Source of the DNA: Aquimarina macrocephali JAMB N27
GTDB taxonomy: Bacteria > Bacteroidota > Bacteroidia > Flavobacteriales > Flavobacteriaceae
Length of the DNA: 64,000 bases
Reading direction: 5' to 3'
Assembly (NCBI RefSeq): GCF_000520995.1
Contig: NZ_JACA01000003.1
Span: 1-64,000 of the forward strand
Part shown: in pieces, positions 18,863 to 27,386 of the stretch
How positions within the stretch are numbered: the stretch's first letter is position 1
Layout of the letters: each line of letters opens with the position of its first letter
Notes under the pieces: generated by a model
What the model was told of the DNA's origin: nothing
Seen by the model: the letters and a program-made list of their open reading frames with translations, nothing else
The model's database searches: none
Position numbers and translations under genes: made by a program

Positions 18863-21034
18863 ATGACAAAAAAACCTAAACTGAAAAATGCGCTAAAGAA
18901 AAAAGAATTTCAAAAATGGTTGGAATCTCTTTCTCATAAAGAGTTAACAATTATAAATGCACAATTACATAATTTAATTTGGTCATGGTTAGGTAATATT
19001 ACTATTGATATATTTAATGAATTATGGTTAGATCTTCCTTACTTGAATATTATTTTTGAAAAAAAATATATAGAATCAAGATTTGATGTGATAGATAAGT
19101 TTGATTCTGGTCACTTTGGAGTTCACATTAAGGACTTTTGGCCAGAATTGGATGAGATACGAATAAAAACACACGAAAGATTAAATAAAGAAACTTCTGG
19201 AGTCACAAGAGCCGAATTATGGTTACTTCCTGAAGCTATGAATTCAAGAGCAGATTCGTCATCTGAAGCATTGATTTATTTTGCAAGTAGAGGAGAAATT
19301 TTAATGACTTCTCATGAAATAAAAAGAAGGTGGCATAATAATATTTGTTTTGATATTCAAAGAGGTTCTATTTTTCGAATTATTCCTGAAAAAATAAAAG
19401 AAAGAGCCAAAGAAAATCTAATATCACTTAGTGAAGCCAGTGAAATATTAAATAAAAATGGAAATTTACCACGATTTTTTGATTTCAGAGATGAAGATGA
19501 AGAATTTATTGATGCAAGCTTTTTAAGAACTGTAGAATGGTTGAATGTTGAAGGATTTAATCCTTGGGTTGATTCAACAATTAATAATTTAAATGCGTCA
19601 ACTCAATATGGAATAGAACATTATAAGTATTCTTGGGACTTATTTTATTACGTTAGATCAAATTTATTTATTGAAAAATCGTCTAAAGTAGCACTAGAAT
19701 CATTGCTTTGGATTCTCATAAATGGCCCTATTGAAAATGATAAACCTTGGGTAACTAATTGGCATTTACCGAGTGGAAAGGGATACGAAAAAGCTTCATA
19801 TTTGCCAATAGCTAGTTCTATAATTTTTGTTTGGCAACGAATTAATTCACAAGGAATTGATAATGCGATTTTAGACAATGCAACAAGTGTACTTTATTCC
19901 ACCCAATTAGAAGATGGCTCATGGCCAATTACCTCAATTGATGAGGAAGGAAGTATTATGTCTACTTGTTTTGCTATTCACGCATTATGCTTATATAAAC
20001 CTTTAGGTTGGCAAAATTCATGTAAAAAAGGTGTTGAATGGTTAAAAGACCAACAAAGCGATAGTGGTTTTTGGTATATTCAAGGTGGACCAGCAACTAT
20101 GATGACAGTATTTGTTTTGGATTCCTTAAGTCTTTTTGAAGGAGGTAAAACAACCTTTGATAATAATTCTTTATTATCATTAAAAGAATCAGAGAATAAA
20201 CATGAACTTGATATGTCAAACGAAGATTGGTTTAAAAAACCAATCCCAAAAATTCAATCTAAATCAAAAGATGATGTAATAGCTAAATTTCATCCAAAAA
20301 TTGCGATTGTATGCGCGGTAGAAATAGAACTACAATACATACTAAAAGAATTAAAACCTTCAGATGGAAATTCAAAAATAATAAAAGTAGTAGATGGAAC
20401 AGAAACGTATTATTTAGGCAAATTTGGATTTCAAAATGCAGTTGTAACAATGTCAACAATGGGTACTCAAGGTGCTTCTGGTTCTATTCTTTCAATAGAA
20501 TCACTAATAAGAATGTGGGATCCTATTGTAATTACGATGGTAGGTATTGCGTTCGGGGTTGATAAAACTGAACATAATCCTGGGGATGTTTTAGTAGCTA
20601 ATTCAATTATTCCTTATGAAAATCAAAAAGTTAGTAAAGGAGAAATAAACTATAGGAATCCAATTCCAGTATCAAGTCCTGCTCTTCTAAACAGAATTAG
20701 AAATGTTTTTGGTTGGGAGTTTAAAAGACCAGATGGTACTATAGTATCTAAGCACATAGGACCATTATTGTCTGGAGAAAAATTAGTAAATGATATTACA
20801 TTTAAAGACCAACTTACATCTGAATATCCAAATGCAATTGGAGGTGAAATGGAATCAAGCGGTGTTTGGTCATCTGCTTCGAAACATAATAAACAATGGA
20901 TTGTCATGAAATCGGTTTGTGATTGGGCAGATGGAGAAAAAAATGATGGTTATCAAGCACTTGCTGCAGCAACCTCTGTTTCATTGTGTAAGTTTATTTT
21001 TGAAGATGAATTTACGTTGGAAGGTATTAGATAG
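18863..21034 (+). CDS. Alpha-alpha toroid (prenyltransferase/cyclase-like) fused to nucleoside phosphorylase domain
   Basis: 723 residues, soluble, no signal peptide. Residues about 1-240 are an uncharacterised, mostly helical region. Residues about 245-430 carry toroid repeats with the QxxDGSW/QxxSGFW signatures of squalene-cyclase and prenyltransferase folds (QLEDGSWPIT at 348, QQSDSGFWYI at 397). Residues about 478-715 are a PNP/MTA-SAH nucleosidase-type domain: IAIVCAVEIEL, VGIAFGVD, GGEMESSGV (ribose-binding Glu) and SVCDWADGEKND (SDxADG-like). The toroid lacks an obvious DxDD cyclase acid motif, so it may be a scaffold or sensor. PNP-type domains are known as effectors or sensors in bacterial conflict systems, and here the gene sits in an array of small accessory genes. 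A defence role is inference. The start ATG follows a leader copy by 32 nt. Confidence 0.8.
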   Translation: MTKKPKLKNALKKKEFQKWLESLSHKELTIINAQLHNLIWSWLGNITIDIFNELWLDLPYLNIIFEKKYIESRFDVIDKFDSGHFGVHIKDFWPELDEIRIKTHERLNKETSGVTRAELWLLPEAMNSRADSSSEALIYFASRGEILMTSHEIKRRWHNNICFDIQRGSIFRIIPEKIKERAKENLISLSEASEILNKNGNLPRFFDFRDEDEEFIDASFLRTVEWLNVEGFNPWVDSTINNLNASTQYGIEHYKYSWDLFYYVRSNLFIEKSSKVALESLLWILINGPIENDKPWVTNWHLPSGKGYEKASYLPIASSIIFVWQRINSQGIDNAILDNATSVLYSTQLEDGSWPITSIDEEGSIMSTCFAIHALCLYKPLGWQNSCKKGVEWLKDQQSDSGFWYIQGGPATMMTVFVLDSLSLFEGGKTTFDNNSLLSLKESENKHELDMSNEDWFKKPIPKIQSKSKDDVIAKFHPKIAIVCAVEIELQYILKELKPSDGNSKIIKVVDGTETYYLGKFGFQNAVVTMSTMGTQGASGSILSIESLIRMWDPIVITMVGIAFGVDKTEHNPGDVLVANSIIPYENQKVSKGEINYRNPIPVSSPALLNRIRNVFGWEFKRPDGTIVSKHIGPLLSGEKLVNDITFKDQLTSEYPNAIGGEMESSGVWSSASKHNKQWIVMKSVCDWADGEKNDGYQALAAATSVSLCKFIFEDEFTLEGIR

Positions 21035-21097
21035 GCAGCTACTACGTATATAAAATGTAGTGTGAGACATTATAAACTTTAAAAGTTCAATTAACCG

Positions 21098-21442
21098 ATG
21101 GATGTGAAAGATTATAATTACCTAATGGAAAAATATTCTCTTCTAATTTATGGTATGACAACAGGAAAAGGTAACATAAAAGAACGTCTCATTGAAAATT
21201 TAGAGCATCTTCATAGTACATTCGGTTTAGAGTTTCCAAAGGAGTTAAAATCACAGAAAGAAGAAATTATAATTAAATTGACAAAGTTTCCTGCATTAAT
21301 TAATAACAAAAAAATAATTTATAGTTCTTATGAAAGAACAATTTCAAAATGTAGGCATAAAACTCTTGTAGAACTGGGAAAATTAATAGCTAACTTACAT
21401 ATAGAAATGAAATTCTTTACTAGAACACAAAGAAAAAATTGA
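21098..21442 (+). CDS. Small hypothetical helical protein
   Basis: 114 residues. The ATG is part of the leader copy at 21081-21100, 63 bp after the toroid-PNP gene. Predicted mostly helical and basic (KERLIENLEHLHSTFGLEF, SYERTISKCRHKTLVELGK), with no signal peptide or membrane segment. No family recognised. Position directly after the large fusion protein makes it a candidate partner, but the leader motif between them suggests an independent cassette. Confidence 0.6.
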   Translation: MDVKDYNYLMEKYSLLIYGMTTGKGNIKERLIENLEHLHSTFGLEFPKELKSQKEEIIIKLTKFPALINNKKIIYSSYERTISKCRHKTLVELGKLIANLHIEMKFFTRTQRKN

Positions 21443-21543
21443 AACTAGTAAACTAAACCGATGGTTTATTAATTAATTGGGGAAATAAACCTCATTTATT
21501 TTATTTTTAATAATTTAGAAGCAATGTAAAAATTATAAATAAT

Positions 21544-21574
21544 CCCCATATTCAGTTTAACTCTGGGTATGGGG
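21544..21574 (+). terminator. Hairpin terminator-like structure
   Basis: CCCCATA (21544-21550) pairs with TATGGGG (21568-21574), followed by TGTTTTATT. It lies after the 114-residue gene and a decayed leader copy (21444-21463) whose ATG opens only a 3-codon frame. Confidence 0.5.
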
Positions 21575-21631
21575 TGTTTTATTAAATTAAACGACTTGAT
21601 AAAGCACAACTGTTGACAATTTCACGTTTTA

Positions 21632-22453
21632 ATGACAAACGAAATTTTTAATAAAGAAGATATTTAATACATTGAAAATGAGGTTTCAACAAACCCAATA
21701 TTCAAGTATAATGGAATACGAGTTGCTAATATTTCAAAACTCACAAGTAGAGATGTAGTTTGCGTTTCTGATAAAAATTTAATACTTACAAAAGGAAACT
21801 CTTATACTGCCTATAAGCATATTAAGGAAAGACATCATTATTGGACAACCAATATTTACCCAAAAGGAAAAGGGTATTGGGCTCAGTCCAAATTTCCTCA
21901 AGAAATTGCACCTGTAGATTATATTAAAATTGCAGATCAAATATATTCGAAAGAAAAATTTCTAAAGAATAATGAACATAAAGACTCTGACAAATTTGAA
22001 AAGTATTTAGGAGAATTCACTTTTCCAAATAATGATGTTGATATAATAAACCTAATACTATATAAAGGAACGAAAATAATTCATTCTCTATATCCTCAAA
22101 ATAAGAAATATAATAAACTAAAAAACAGAGCAAAATTTCCTTATGCACGGGGAACAATCGAAATTAAAAAATCCAACCTGCCAAATGTCAAAAACATCGA
22201 AATCCCATATTTTGATTCTGACCTTAAATTAAAATATGTAATTCTAATAGAAAAATTCCTTTTGAAAAAAATAGAAGAATGGAGAATATTGGCAATTGAT
22301 GATAATGGAGAGTATAGGTTTGATGTAAAAATTGGAGAACGAAAGCTTCTGGAGTTTAGTGGAGAAACATCTGAAAGAACTACCTATCAGCATTGTGATT
22401 TAAGAAAAGTTGAAGATATTATGAAACAAATTGACAGTGGGGAAATTAAATAA
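21632..22453 (+). pseudogene. Unknown 273-residue protein interrupted by TAA at codon 12
   Basis: Reading from ATG 21632 gives MTNEIFNKEDI and then TAA at 21665-21667. The same frame continues without another stop to 22453. The downstream part is protein-like and rich in motifs such as YKHIKERHHYW, YPKGKGYWAQ and IDDNGEYRFDVKIG. No ATG or GTG follows the stop until near the C-terminus, so only a rare start (for example TTG 22262, 63 codons) could yield product. This looks like one nonsense mutation in an otherwise intact gene. The KHIxERH string recalls some nuclease-toxin families, but the match is weak. A degenerate leader copy lies at 21581-21594. Confidence 0.65.
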
Positions 22454-22463
22454 AAGCCCGGTA

Positions 22464-22484
22464 GCTCGGAAATGTTTTCCGTGC
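22464..22484 (+). other. Short strong hairpin
   Basis: CGGAAA (22467-22472) pairs with TTTCCG (22476-22481) around a TGT loop, extended by GC/GC outside a T-T mismatch. It has no T-run, so it is not a classic terminator. It sits just after the broken gene and before the next leader copy. Confidence 0.45.
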
Positions 22485-22514
22485 GGAATAATAAATTAAA
22501 AGTTCAATAAAGCG

Positions 22515-22652
22515 ATGATCTGGGTATTTATATTATTTTTTACAGTGGCTTTATTAAAGGCTGTTTCGGCTATAATTAGTGAGAAGAAAAAACGATCAAG
22601 ATCAATTAAAAGATGGAAGGACTTTGAGAAAAAGAATCATGATAGCCAATAA
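22515..22652 (+). CDS. 45-residue single-pass membrane peptide
   Basis: MIWVFILFFTVALLKAVSAI forms one membrane helix, followed by a strongly basic tail (SEKKKRSRSIKRWKDFEKK) that should stay in the cytoplasm. The ATG belongs to the leader copy at 22498-22517, which fixes the start and supports reality despite the small size. No family recognised. The next array gene begins 30 bp downstream. Confidence 0.6.
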   Translation: MIWVFILFFTVALLKAVSAIISEKKKRSRSIKRWKDFEKKNHDSQ

Positions 22653-22682
22653 TTAGAAAATTAAAGTTCAATAAAACGATCA

Positions 22683-23248
22683 ATGAAAAATACCTTTCTC
22701 ATATTATTTCTTTTGTATTTCTTAATGGGATGCAACGATCAGAAATTAACTCATCAAGAGACAGTCACTAAATATTATAATGCCAGAGATGAAGCTAACT
22801 ATAACGAATTAAAAACACTTATAAACGATAGTATTACGATTACTGCAGGAGATTACATCATGCCTTATGCCCAAGATAGTTTCTATGAAGAATTTAAATG
22901 GGATTCCGTATTTAGAACATCTTATAAAATAGTTGAACTAGAAGAAAAAAACAATCAGGTTATTATTTCTGTCACTTTAAAATCTGCTCGTCTTAAATTT
23001 TTAAAAAATAACCCTATGACTTGCCAGTATAAAATTTCTTTTAATTCTGGAAAAATCTCGAAAATTGAAGAATTAGAATGTAAAGATGCTGATTGGACTA
23101 TCTGGAAAAAAGAGGTAGATTCTTTAGTTAGTTGGATTAAAAAAATCATTCGGAACTTGATGGTTTCATTAATGATATGACGATGAATGGTGCAATAAAT
23201 TATCTAAAGGCGATTGAATTATATGAAACAGATAAAAACTCAATGTAG
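22683..23248 (+). pseudogene. NTF2/SnoaL-like lipoprotein, frameshifted in a 7-A run
   Basis: ATG 22683 gives a lipoprotein signal (LFLLYFLMGCNDQ, Cys17 as the lipidated residue) and an NTF2-like body (TVTKYYNARDEANYNELKTL, then beta strands). The frame ends at 23180 with an unlikely tail after SWIKK. One extra A in the run at 23139-23145 (7 A) would instead read [17 protein letters not shown], then [20 protein letters not shown], stopping at 23246-23248. That continuation fits the family C-terminus as I know it. So the gene carries a -1 deletion, or is phase-variable, or the run is miscounted. It is preceded by a leader copy and is the last gene of the array. Confidence 0.7.
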
Positions 23249-23592
23249 TAAATATCCTCGGGGCAAGCCAGGTATTAAGCCTGAAAGAAAATAAATTCAT
23301 AGAATTTAGGAGATGAAAAATATAGGCATTTTGTACTAACTCTTTATGAAGCTTTTCCATAAGAAGATTATTCTGTCCGTTGGAAGGGAGTTTTTCTATC
23401 TCGATATAGAAAGAAATGATAATAAAAACAGTACCTATATTGTTCTTGACAAAGAATAAAGGTGCTAAAACTTTGATTTATTAGTCGAATTATCAAGTAA
23501 ATTTTGATCTGTTTTTGTGCTCTTAAACTATAATTAACTGATTATCAGTATTAATTATTTTCTTTTACAGTAAATTCAAAGTATAACTGGTA
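23249..23592. other. Non-coding end of the island
   Basis: No supported gene. It holds short decayed-looking frames and the palindrome-like CCTCGGGGCAAGCC near 23254. It separates the plus-strand array from the convergent acylase gene. Confidence 0.4.
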
Positions 23593-25779
23593 TTATTTGT
23601 CTTTACTCTTTTCACCAGGGTGATAAACGGTTTTGGCTTTTTTCTCTACATCCTCCCGATAATAAGCAACATCTTTAAAATTAACATCTACATACCGTTG
23701 TGCCTGATCATCAAAATGTGGTGAATTTGGATCTCCGCTTTGGCCGCCTGCCAGCATACTTTTGGCTTTTACTTTATCTCCAAATTCTACTACTGCTACA
23801 AAACTGTTACCTGATGTTCCGTATATTTTTTTAGTTCCGTTATAAGATCTGGCTCCATACGAAGCTAAAGCTCCCCACCTACCTGAAGCCAACCCTACAG
23901 GCATACTTGGTTTTTGGTCATTAAAAGGTTGTTTGATATCTCCATTAAGTCGTTGATAACGGTTAATCTCTCCCCAGGGAATGTTCCAACTACCAAAATC
24001 ATCTGTTAGTCTGGATACAGCTTCTTTAAAGATAGCGATGCGTTCTTCTATAGGTGATTCTGAACCAAAATAATTGATTCTTTCCATAAATTTTAACTGC
24101 TTGGGTGTGTTTCCCTTTCGTAAATAAATAGTACCATAGTAATGTGCTAATGACATAGCTACTGATTCTTTTGACACGGCAAAATCCCAATTTCTTAATA
24201 TTTCAATAGGTTCTTTTAAAGATTTTTCTGGATTTGGAGATTGATCATATGCTGCTATTAATCCTGGAATCAATCCTTCAAAAGCTGGTAAATAGGGATC
24301 GTACGCTATTTCAATTAGCTTTTCTAATGTCAATCCATTTGCTTTTTTCAATAATCGTATGGCATGAATACCTCGAAAATTTTCACTATTTCTTGACATA
24401 TACCGAGGGTAATCTTCAGTTTTAGGGCTGTATTCTGCAGCACTTGTAAAAGGCGTAGAATTACAATTTTGTATCCAACCGTTAGCTGGATTCAACAAAG
24501 TAATAGCTTCATCCACTGTATGCAATCCTTTCCAGTCGGTATCAGTATCACTTCCGTCTACCGGTTTTGTATAATCAAATTTTGTATTCCTTTTCGGGAT
24601 AAAATTGCCATGATAATATGCAATATTTCCTTCGGCATCAGCATAGACAGTATTATTAGAAGAATTAGTGCGTATATCCATCATTTCTCTAAATTCTTTG
24701 TGATTGTCTAATTTGGTTCTGGTAAAAGATTGAGTTAAAGCTTTTACCGGATCCCACATCATGGCCGTTGCTACCCATTTATTATCCATCTTATGTGTAA
24801 TTGGGCCATGATGTGTACGATACATTTCAAAATTCCGTTCCTTAACTTCCCCTCCTTCTTTGTATTTGAGTGCTACACCCAATGTTTCTACTGGTCGAAG
24901 TTCATCACCGTATTTATAGTGTAGTCCATCTTTATTTTTGGTTACGGTTTCAACAAAATCATCTATAATATCTGTATATGTAGAGGTATGCATCCACCCT
25001 GTCTTTTCATTAAATCCTTGATAAACGAAGAATTGTCCCCAAGTTACTGCGCCATATGCGTTTAAACCTTCTTCACTTACCACATGTACTTCTCCGCGAA
25101 AGAAAAATGATGTATGTGGATTAATGAGCAACATAGCATTACCAGAGGCTGTCAATTTTCCTGAAATGGCAAACCCATTAGAACCTCTGGGCTCATTATC
25201 AGCAAGACGTATGAGTCCGTCATTTACTTTACTGATTGAAAGTGATGGTTCTTGGTTGTCATAAAAAGTTTTGATTCCTTTTGTGGATACGCGTTCAATA
25301 TCACCTCCTATAGACCCTTCACTAAAATACATAGGCATCCAGGGCTCAAAATGTGTTAGCAATTTTGGTTTAACTTCGGGATGTGTATGCAGATAATAGT
25401 TAATACCATCTGCAAAAGCGATACAAAGTTTTTTTAACCATTCTGGGCTCTTCTCATAGTTTTCTATAGCTTCTTCTTTGGTCATAAACAATCTTGCTCT
25501 AAGATCGCTATAAAGTGCTTCTTCACCCTCAACCTCAGCCAGTCGACCGATAGCCCAAATATAATTTCTCTCTACACGATTAAAATCATCTTCGCATTGT
25601 GCATATAACAAACCAAATACAGCATCGGCATCTGTTTTTCCATAAATATGGGGAACCCCAAAATCATCACGAATAATCTCTGTATTAATGCTATGATTTT
25701 CCCAACGAGATAATTCTGTTTCCGGTTGCTTAGTACAAGCGGTAACAACAATGATTAGTATAAGATAAAAATATTTCAC
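23593..25779 (-). CDS. Penicillin acylase family (Ntn-hydrolase) lipoprotein
   Basis: 728 residues. A lipobox (VVTACTKQ, Cys15) indicates a lipoprotein. The family motif IIRDDFGVPHIYGKTDADAV begins near residue 34. The autocatalytic site is EPRGSNGFAISG with Ser200 as the predicted N-terminal nucleophile of the beta subunit, giving an alpha chain of about 180 residues and a beta chain of about 529. Length fits the family, which includes penicillin G acylases and acyl-homoserine-lactone acylases (PvdQ, QuiP). Substrate cannot be told from sequence; amide hydrolysis outside the inner membrane is the safe statement. The gene stands alone and converges on the accessory island. Confidence 0.9.
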   Translation of the reverse strand: MKYFYLILIIVVTACTKQPETELSRWENHSINTEIIRDDFGVPHIYGKTDADAVFGLLYAQCEDDFNRVERNYIWAIGRLAEVEGEEALYSDLRARLFMTKEEAIENYEKSPEWLKKLCIAFADGINYYLHTHPEVKPKLLTHFEPWMPMYFSEGSIGGDIERVSTKGIKTFYDNQEPSLSISKVNDGLIRLADNEPRGSNGFAISGKLTASGNAMLLINPHTSFFFRGEVHVVSEEGLNAYGAVTWGQFFVYQGFNEKTGWMHTSTYTDIIDDFVETVTKNKDGLHYKYGDELRPVETLGVALKYKEGGEVKERNFEMYRTHHGPITHKMDNKWVATAMMWDPVKALTQSFTRTKLDNHKEFREMMDIRTNSSNNTVYADAEGNIAYYHGNFIPKRNTKFDYTKPVDGSDTDTDWKGLHTVDEAITLLNPANGWIQNCNSTPFTSAAEYSPKTEDYPRYMSRNSENFRGIHAIRLLKKANGLTLEKLIEIAYDPYLPAFEGLIPGLIAAYDQSPNPEKSLKEPIEILRNWDFAVSKESVAMSLAHYYGTIYLRKGNTPKQLKFMERINYFGSESPIEERIAIFKEAVSRLTDDFGSWNIPWGEINRYQRLNGDIKQPFNDQKPSMPVGLASGRWGALASYGARSYNGTKKIYGTSGNSFVAVVEFGDKVKAKSMLAGGQSGDPNSPHFDDQAQRYVDVNFKDVAYYREDVEKKAKTVYHPGEKSKDK

Positions 25780-25981
25780 GAGTTTCTATAGTTTAATTGA
25801 ATTTCTGAACTAATGTAAGGTTATAAATAGCCTTGTCTACGAAACTATCTAAGATTTTGTAAAGTATACCATACCAATTTTTAAAATCATATCATACCAA
25901 TGTTGGATCATTTCTAGCTATTCAAATAATTTAGAACTCCTTAACATTTTATCTACATATTATTTGGTAGGTTTGTCTGTT

Positions 25982-26287
25982 ATGAAAATTGGGGATTTAA
26001 AAAATTACATTACCTATATTTTTATTGTCATTTTTCTTTCTCTGAAAGTGGCAGGCTTGCATGTACTTACTCATAATGATGATGGTATAGAACATTGTGA
26101 AGTTTGCGATCTCGTTTCTATAACCAATTTTACTCCGGCTGCTGTTAATGACACCAGCCAAAACTATGTGAGTAGTACTTTTGAGTTCTATACTCAAAAA
26201 AATGTAATAAGTCACTACAACTTCGTTTATAGTAGTGATGTAAATATTACAAATCTATTTTCGAGACCTCCTCCTTTTTTAGCATAG
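25982..26287 (+). CDS. Small membrane-anchored protein with HCxxC motif
   Basis: 101 residues from ATG 25982; a TTG at 25964 is in frame but less likely. An N-terminal hydrophobic helix (YIFIVIFLSLKVAGLHVL) precedes HNDDGIEHCEVCDLV, a candidate metal-binding HxCxxC-type motif. The C-terminus ends FSRPPPFLA. Small proteins with this layout occur next to TonB receptors in Flavobacteria, to my knowledge without assigned function. It lies 393 bp upstream of an ABC/TonB operon on the same strand and may share regulation with it. Confidence 0.6.
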   Translation: MKIGDLKNYITYIFIVIFLSLKVAGLHVLTHNDDGIEHCEVCDLVSITNFTPAAVNDTSQNYVSSTFEFYTQKNVISHYNFVYSSDVNITNLFSRPPPFLA

Positions 26288-26680
26288 TTATTTTACTCTA
26301 TTTTCATTTTTAACGATTAAACTCTTTCTTTTTAAGCGATTACTCATCAGGTTTTATACTTGAGGTTTTTCTTAAATCAATGAGATGAAGCTACCCATAA
26401 ATGCTAATTCTCATAGTCTTAAAAGATAATTCGGTTTATGTTTTCATGAGCTTTGACTTTCTTCTGTTACTCATGTTTTTAGGGCTTAAAACTTAACGAT
26501 TTCCAATTTTAAGTACTCTAATTAGACTGTAATTGCATATAACCTTATGGTTATAAACATTTGGATATAAGGAATGGTTATTTTCTTATTTAAAATCTCA
26601 ATTTAATTACTACCCTTAAGATTAGACCTCTATTTATTAATACGGTCTCTTTTTAGAGATACAATAATACTTTAAACACA
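26288..26680. promoter_or_regulatory. Upstream region of ABC/TonB operon with a palindrome
   Basis: No gene seen. TATAACC (26538-26544) and GGTTATA (26549-26555) form a perfect inverted repeat about 125 bp before the ATPase start, with related half-sites nearby (GGATATAAGG, GGTTATT). It could be an operator, for instance for a metal regulator, but the regulator is unknown. Confidence 0.35.
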
Positions 26681-27376
26681 ATGCTTAGAGCAAAAAACTT
26701 GTCAAAAACCTATAACGGAAAAAAAGCAGTAAACAATGTTTCTTTTCAAGTAGAACAAGGTTCTATATTCTGCCTCCTTGGTCAAAATGGGGCGGGAAAA
26801 ACCACAACCATTAATTTATTTCTTGGTTTTATAAAACCCGATAGTGGGCAAATCTTAATCGGTAATGAAGAAATTAAATCCAACACTACTGCTATAAAGA
26901 AAAAAACAGCCTATATCCCAGAGACAGTTCAGCTATATGGAAACTTGTCAGGAATAGAAAATTTAGATTTTTTCAGTCGCTTGGCGGGGTATAAATACTC
27001 TCAAGAAAAATTACGCGAATTTTTGACTAAAGCTGGATTGCAAAAAGACGCACATCTCCAACGTTTATCTTCCTATTCTAAAGGGATGCGACAAAAAGTA
27101 GGTATTGCTATTGCTGTTGCAAAAAATGCTGATGTTATTTTTATGGATGAGCCTACATCTGGCCTTGATCCTAAAGCAACAGCAGAATTCACTACAACCT
27201 GTAAAGAACTTGTTAAAGAAGGTAAAACCATATTTATGGCCACTCATGATATATTCAACGCAGTACATGTAGGTACTACTATCGGAATCATGAAAGAAGG
27301 TTCTCTGGTTCAACAGATTAAAACAAGCGGCATCGATGCCAACCAATTAAACGAATTGTATTTAGAAACCATTTAA
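26681..27376 (+). CDS. ABC transporter ATP-binding protein
   Basis: 231 residues, a complete single ATPase domain: Walker A GQNGAGKTTT (near 34), Q-loop region IPETVQLYGNL, signature YSKGMRQKVG, Walker B DVIFMDEPTSGLDP and the switch His in MATHDIF. The short form without C-terminal extension matches ABC-2 type exporters. It is first in a run with a TonB receptor (10 bp downstream) and two DUF3526-type permeases, so it most likely powers those permeases. Cargo unknown. Confidence 0.92.
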   Translation: MLRAKNLSKTYNGKKAVNNVSFQVEQGSIFCLLGQNGAGKTTTINLFLGFIKPDSGQILIGNEEIKSNTTAIKKKTAYIPETVQLYGNLSGIENLDFFSRLAGYKYSQEKLREFLTKAGLQKDAHLQRLSSYSKGMRQKVGIAIAVAKNADVIFMDEPTSGLDPKATAEFTTTCKELVKEGKTIFMATHDIFNAVHVGTTIGIMKEGSLVQQIKTSGIDANQLNELYLETI

Positions 27377-27386
27377 AAATTACCCC

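Larger units (their letters stand above)
17902..22685 (+). repeat. Recurrent leader motif AAAGTTYAATAAACGATG at starts of array genes
   Basis: Near-identical leaders occur directly at or just before consecutive gene starts: 17902-17920 (AAAGTTTAATAAACCGATG), 18135-18150 (AAATTTAAATAAACGA, ATG 5 nt on), 18343-18361 (AAAGTTTAAATAAACGATG), 18814-18830 (AAAGTCTAAATAAACGA, ATG 33 nt on), 21081-21100 (AAAAGTTCAATTAACCGATG), 21444-21463 (a degenerate copy before a 3-codon frame), 21581-21594 (degenerate), 22498-22517 (AAAAGTTCAATAAAGCGATG) and 22663-22685 (AAAGTTCAATAAAACGATCA then ATG). In six copies the ATG belongs to the motif or follows it within 5 nt. I compared several other gene starts in the window and none has it. 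It therefore looks like an array-specific element (recombination site, promoter or translation leader) rather than a general ribosome-binding signal. Confidence 0.75.

Noticed and set aside
17902..22685. Interpretation of the array as a classical integron
   Set aside because: Intergenic gaps are often about 30 bp, too short for attC sites; the motif's GTTYAAT does not fit GTTRRRY, and no integrase gene is in the window.
25968..25975. TAGGTTTG as a Bacteroidota -7 promoter box for the HCxxC protein
   Set aside because: It would make the mRNA leaderless at ATG 25982, and no -33 TTG is at the right distance.
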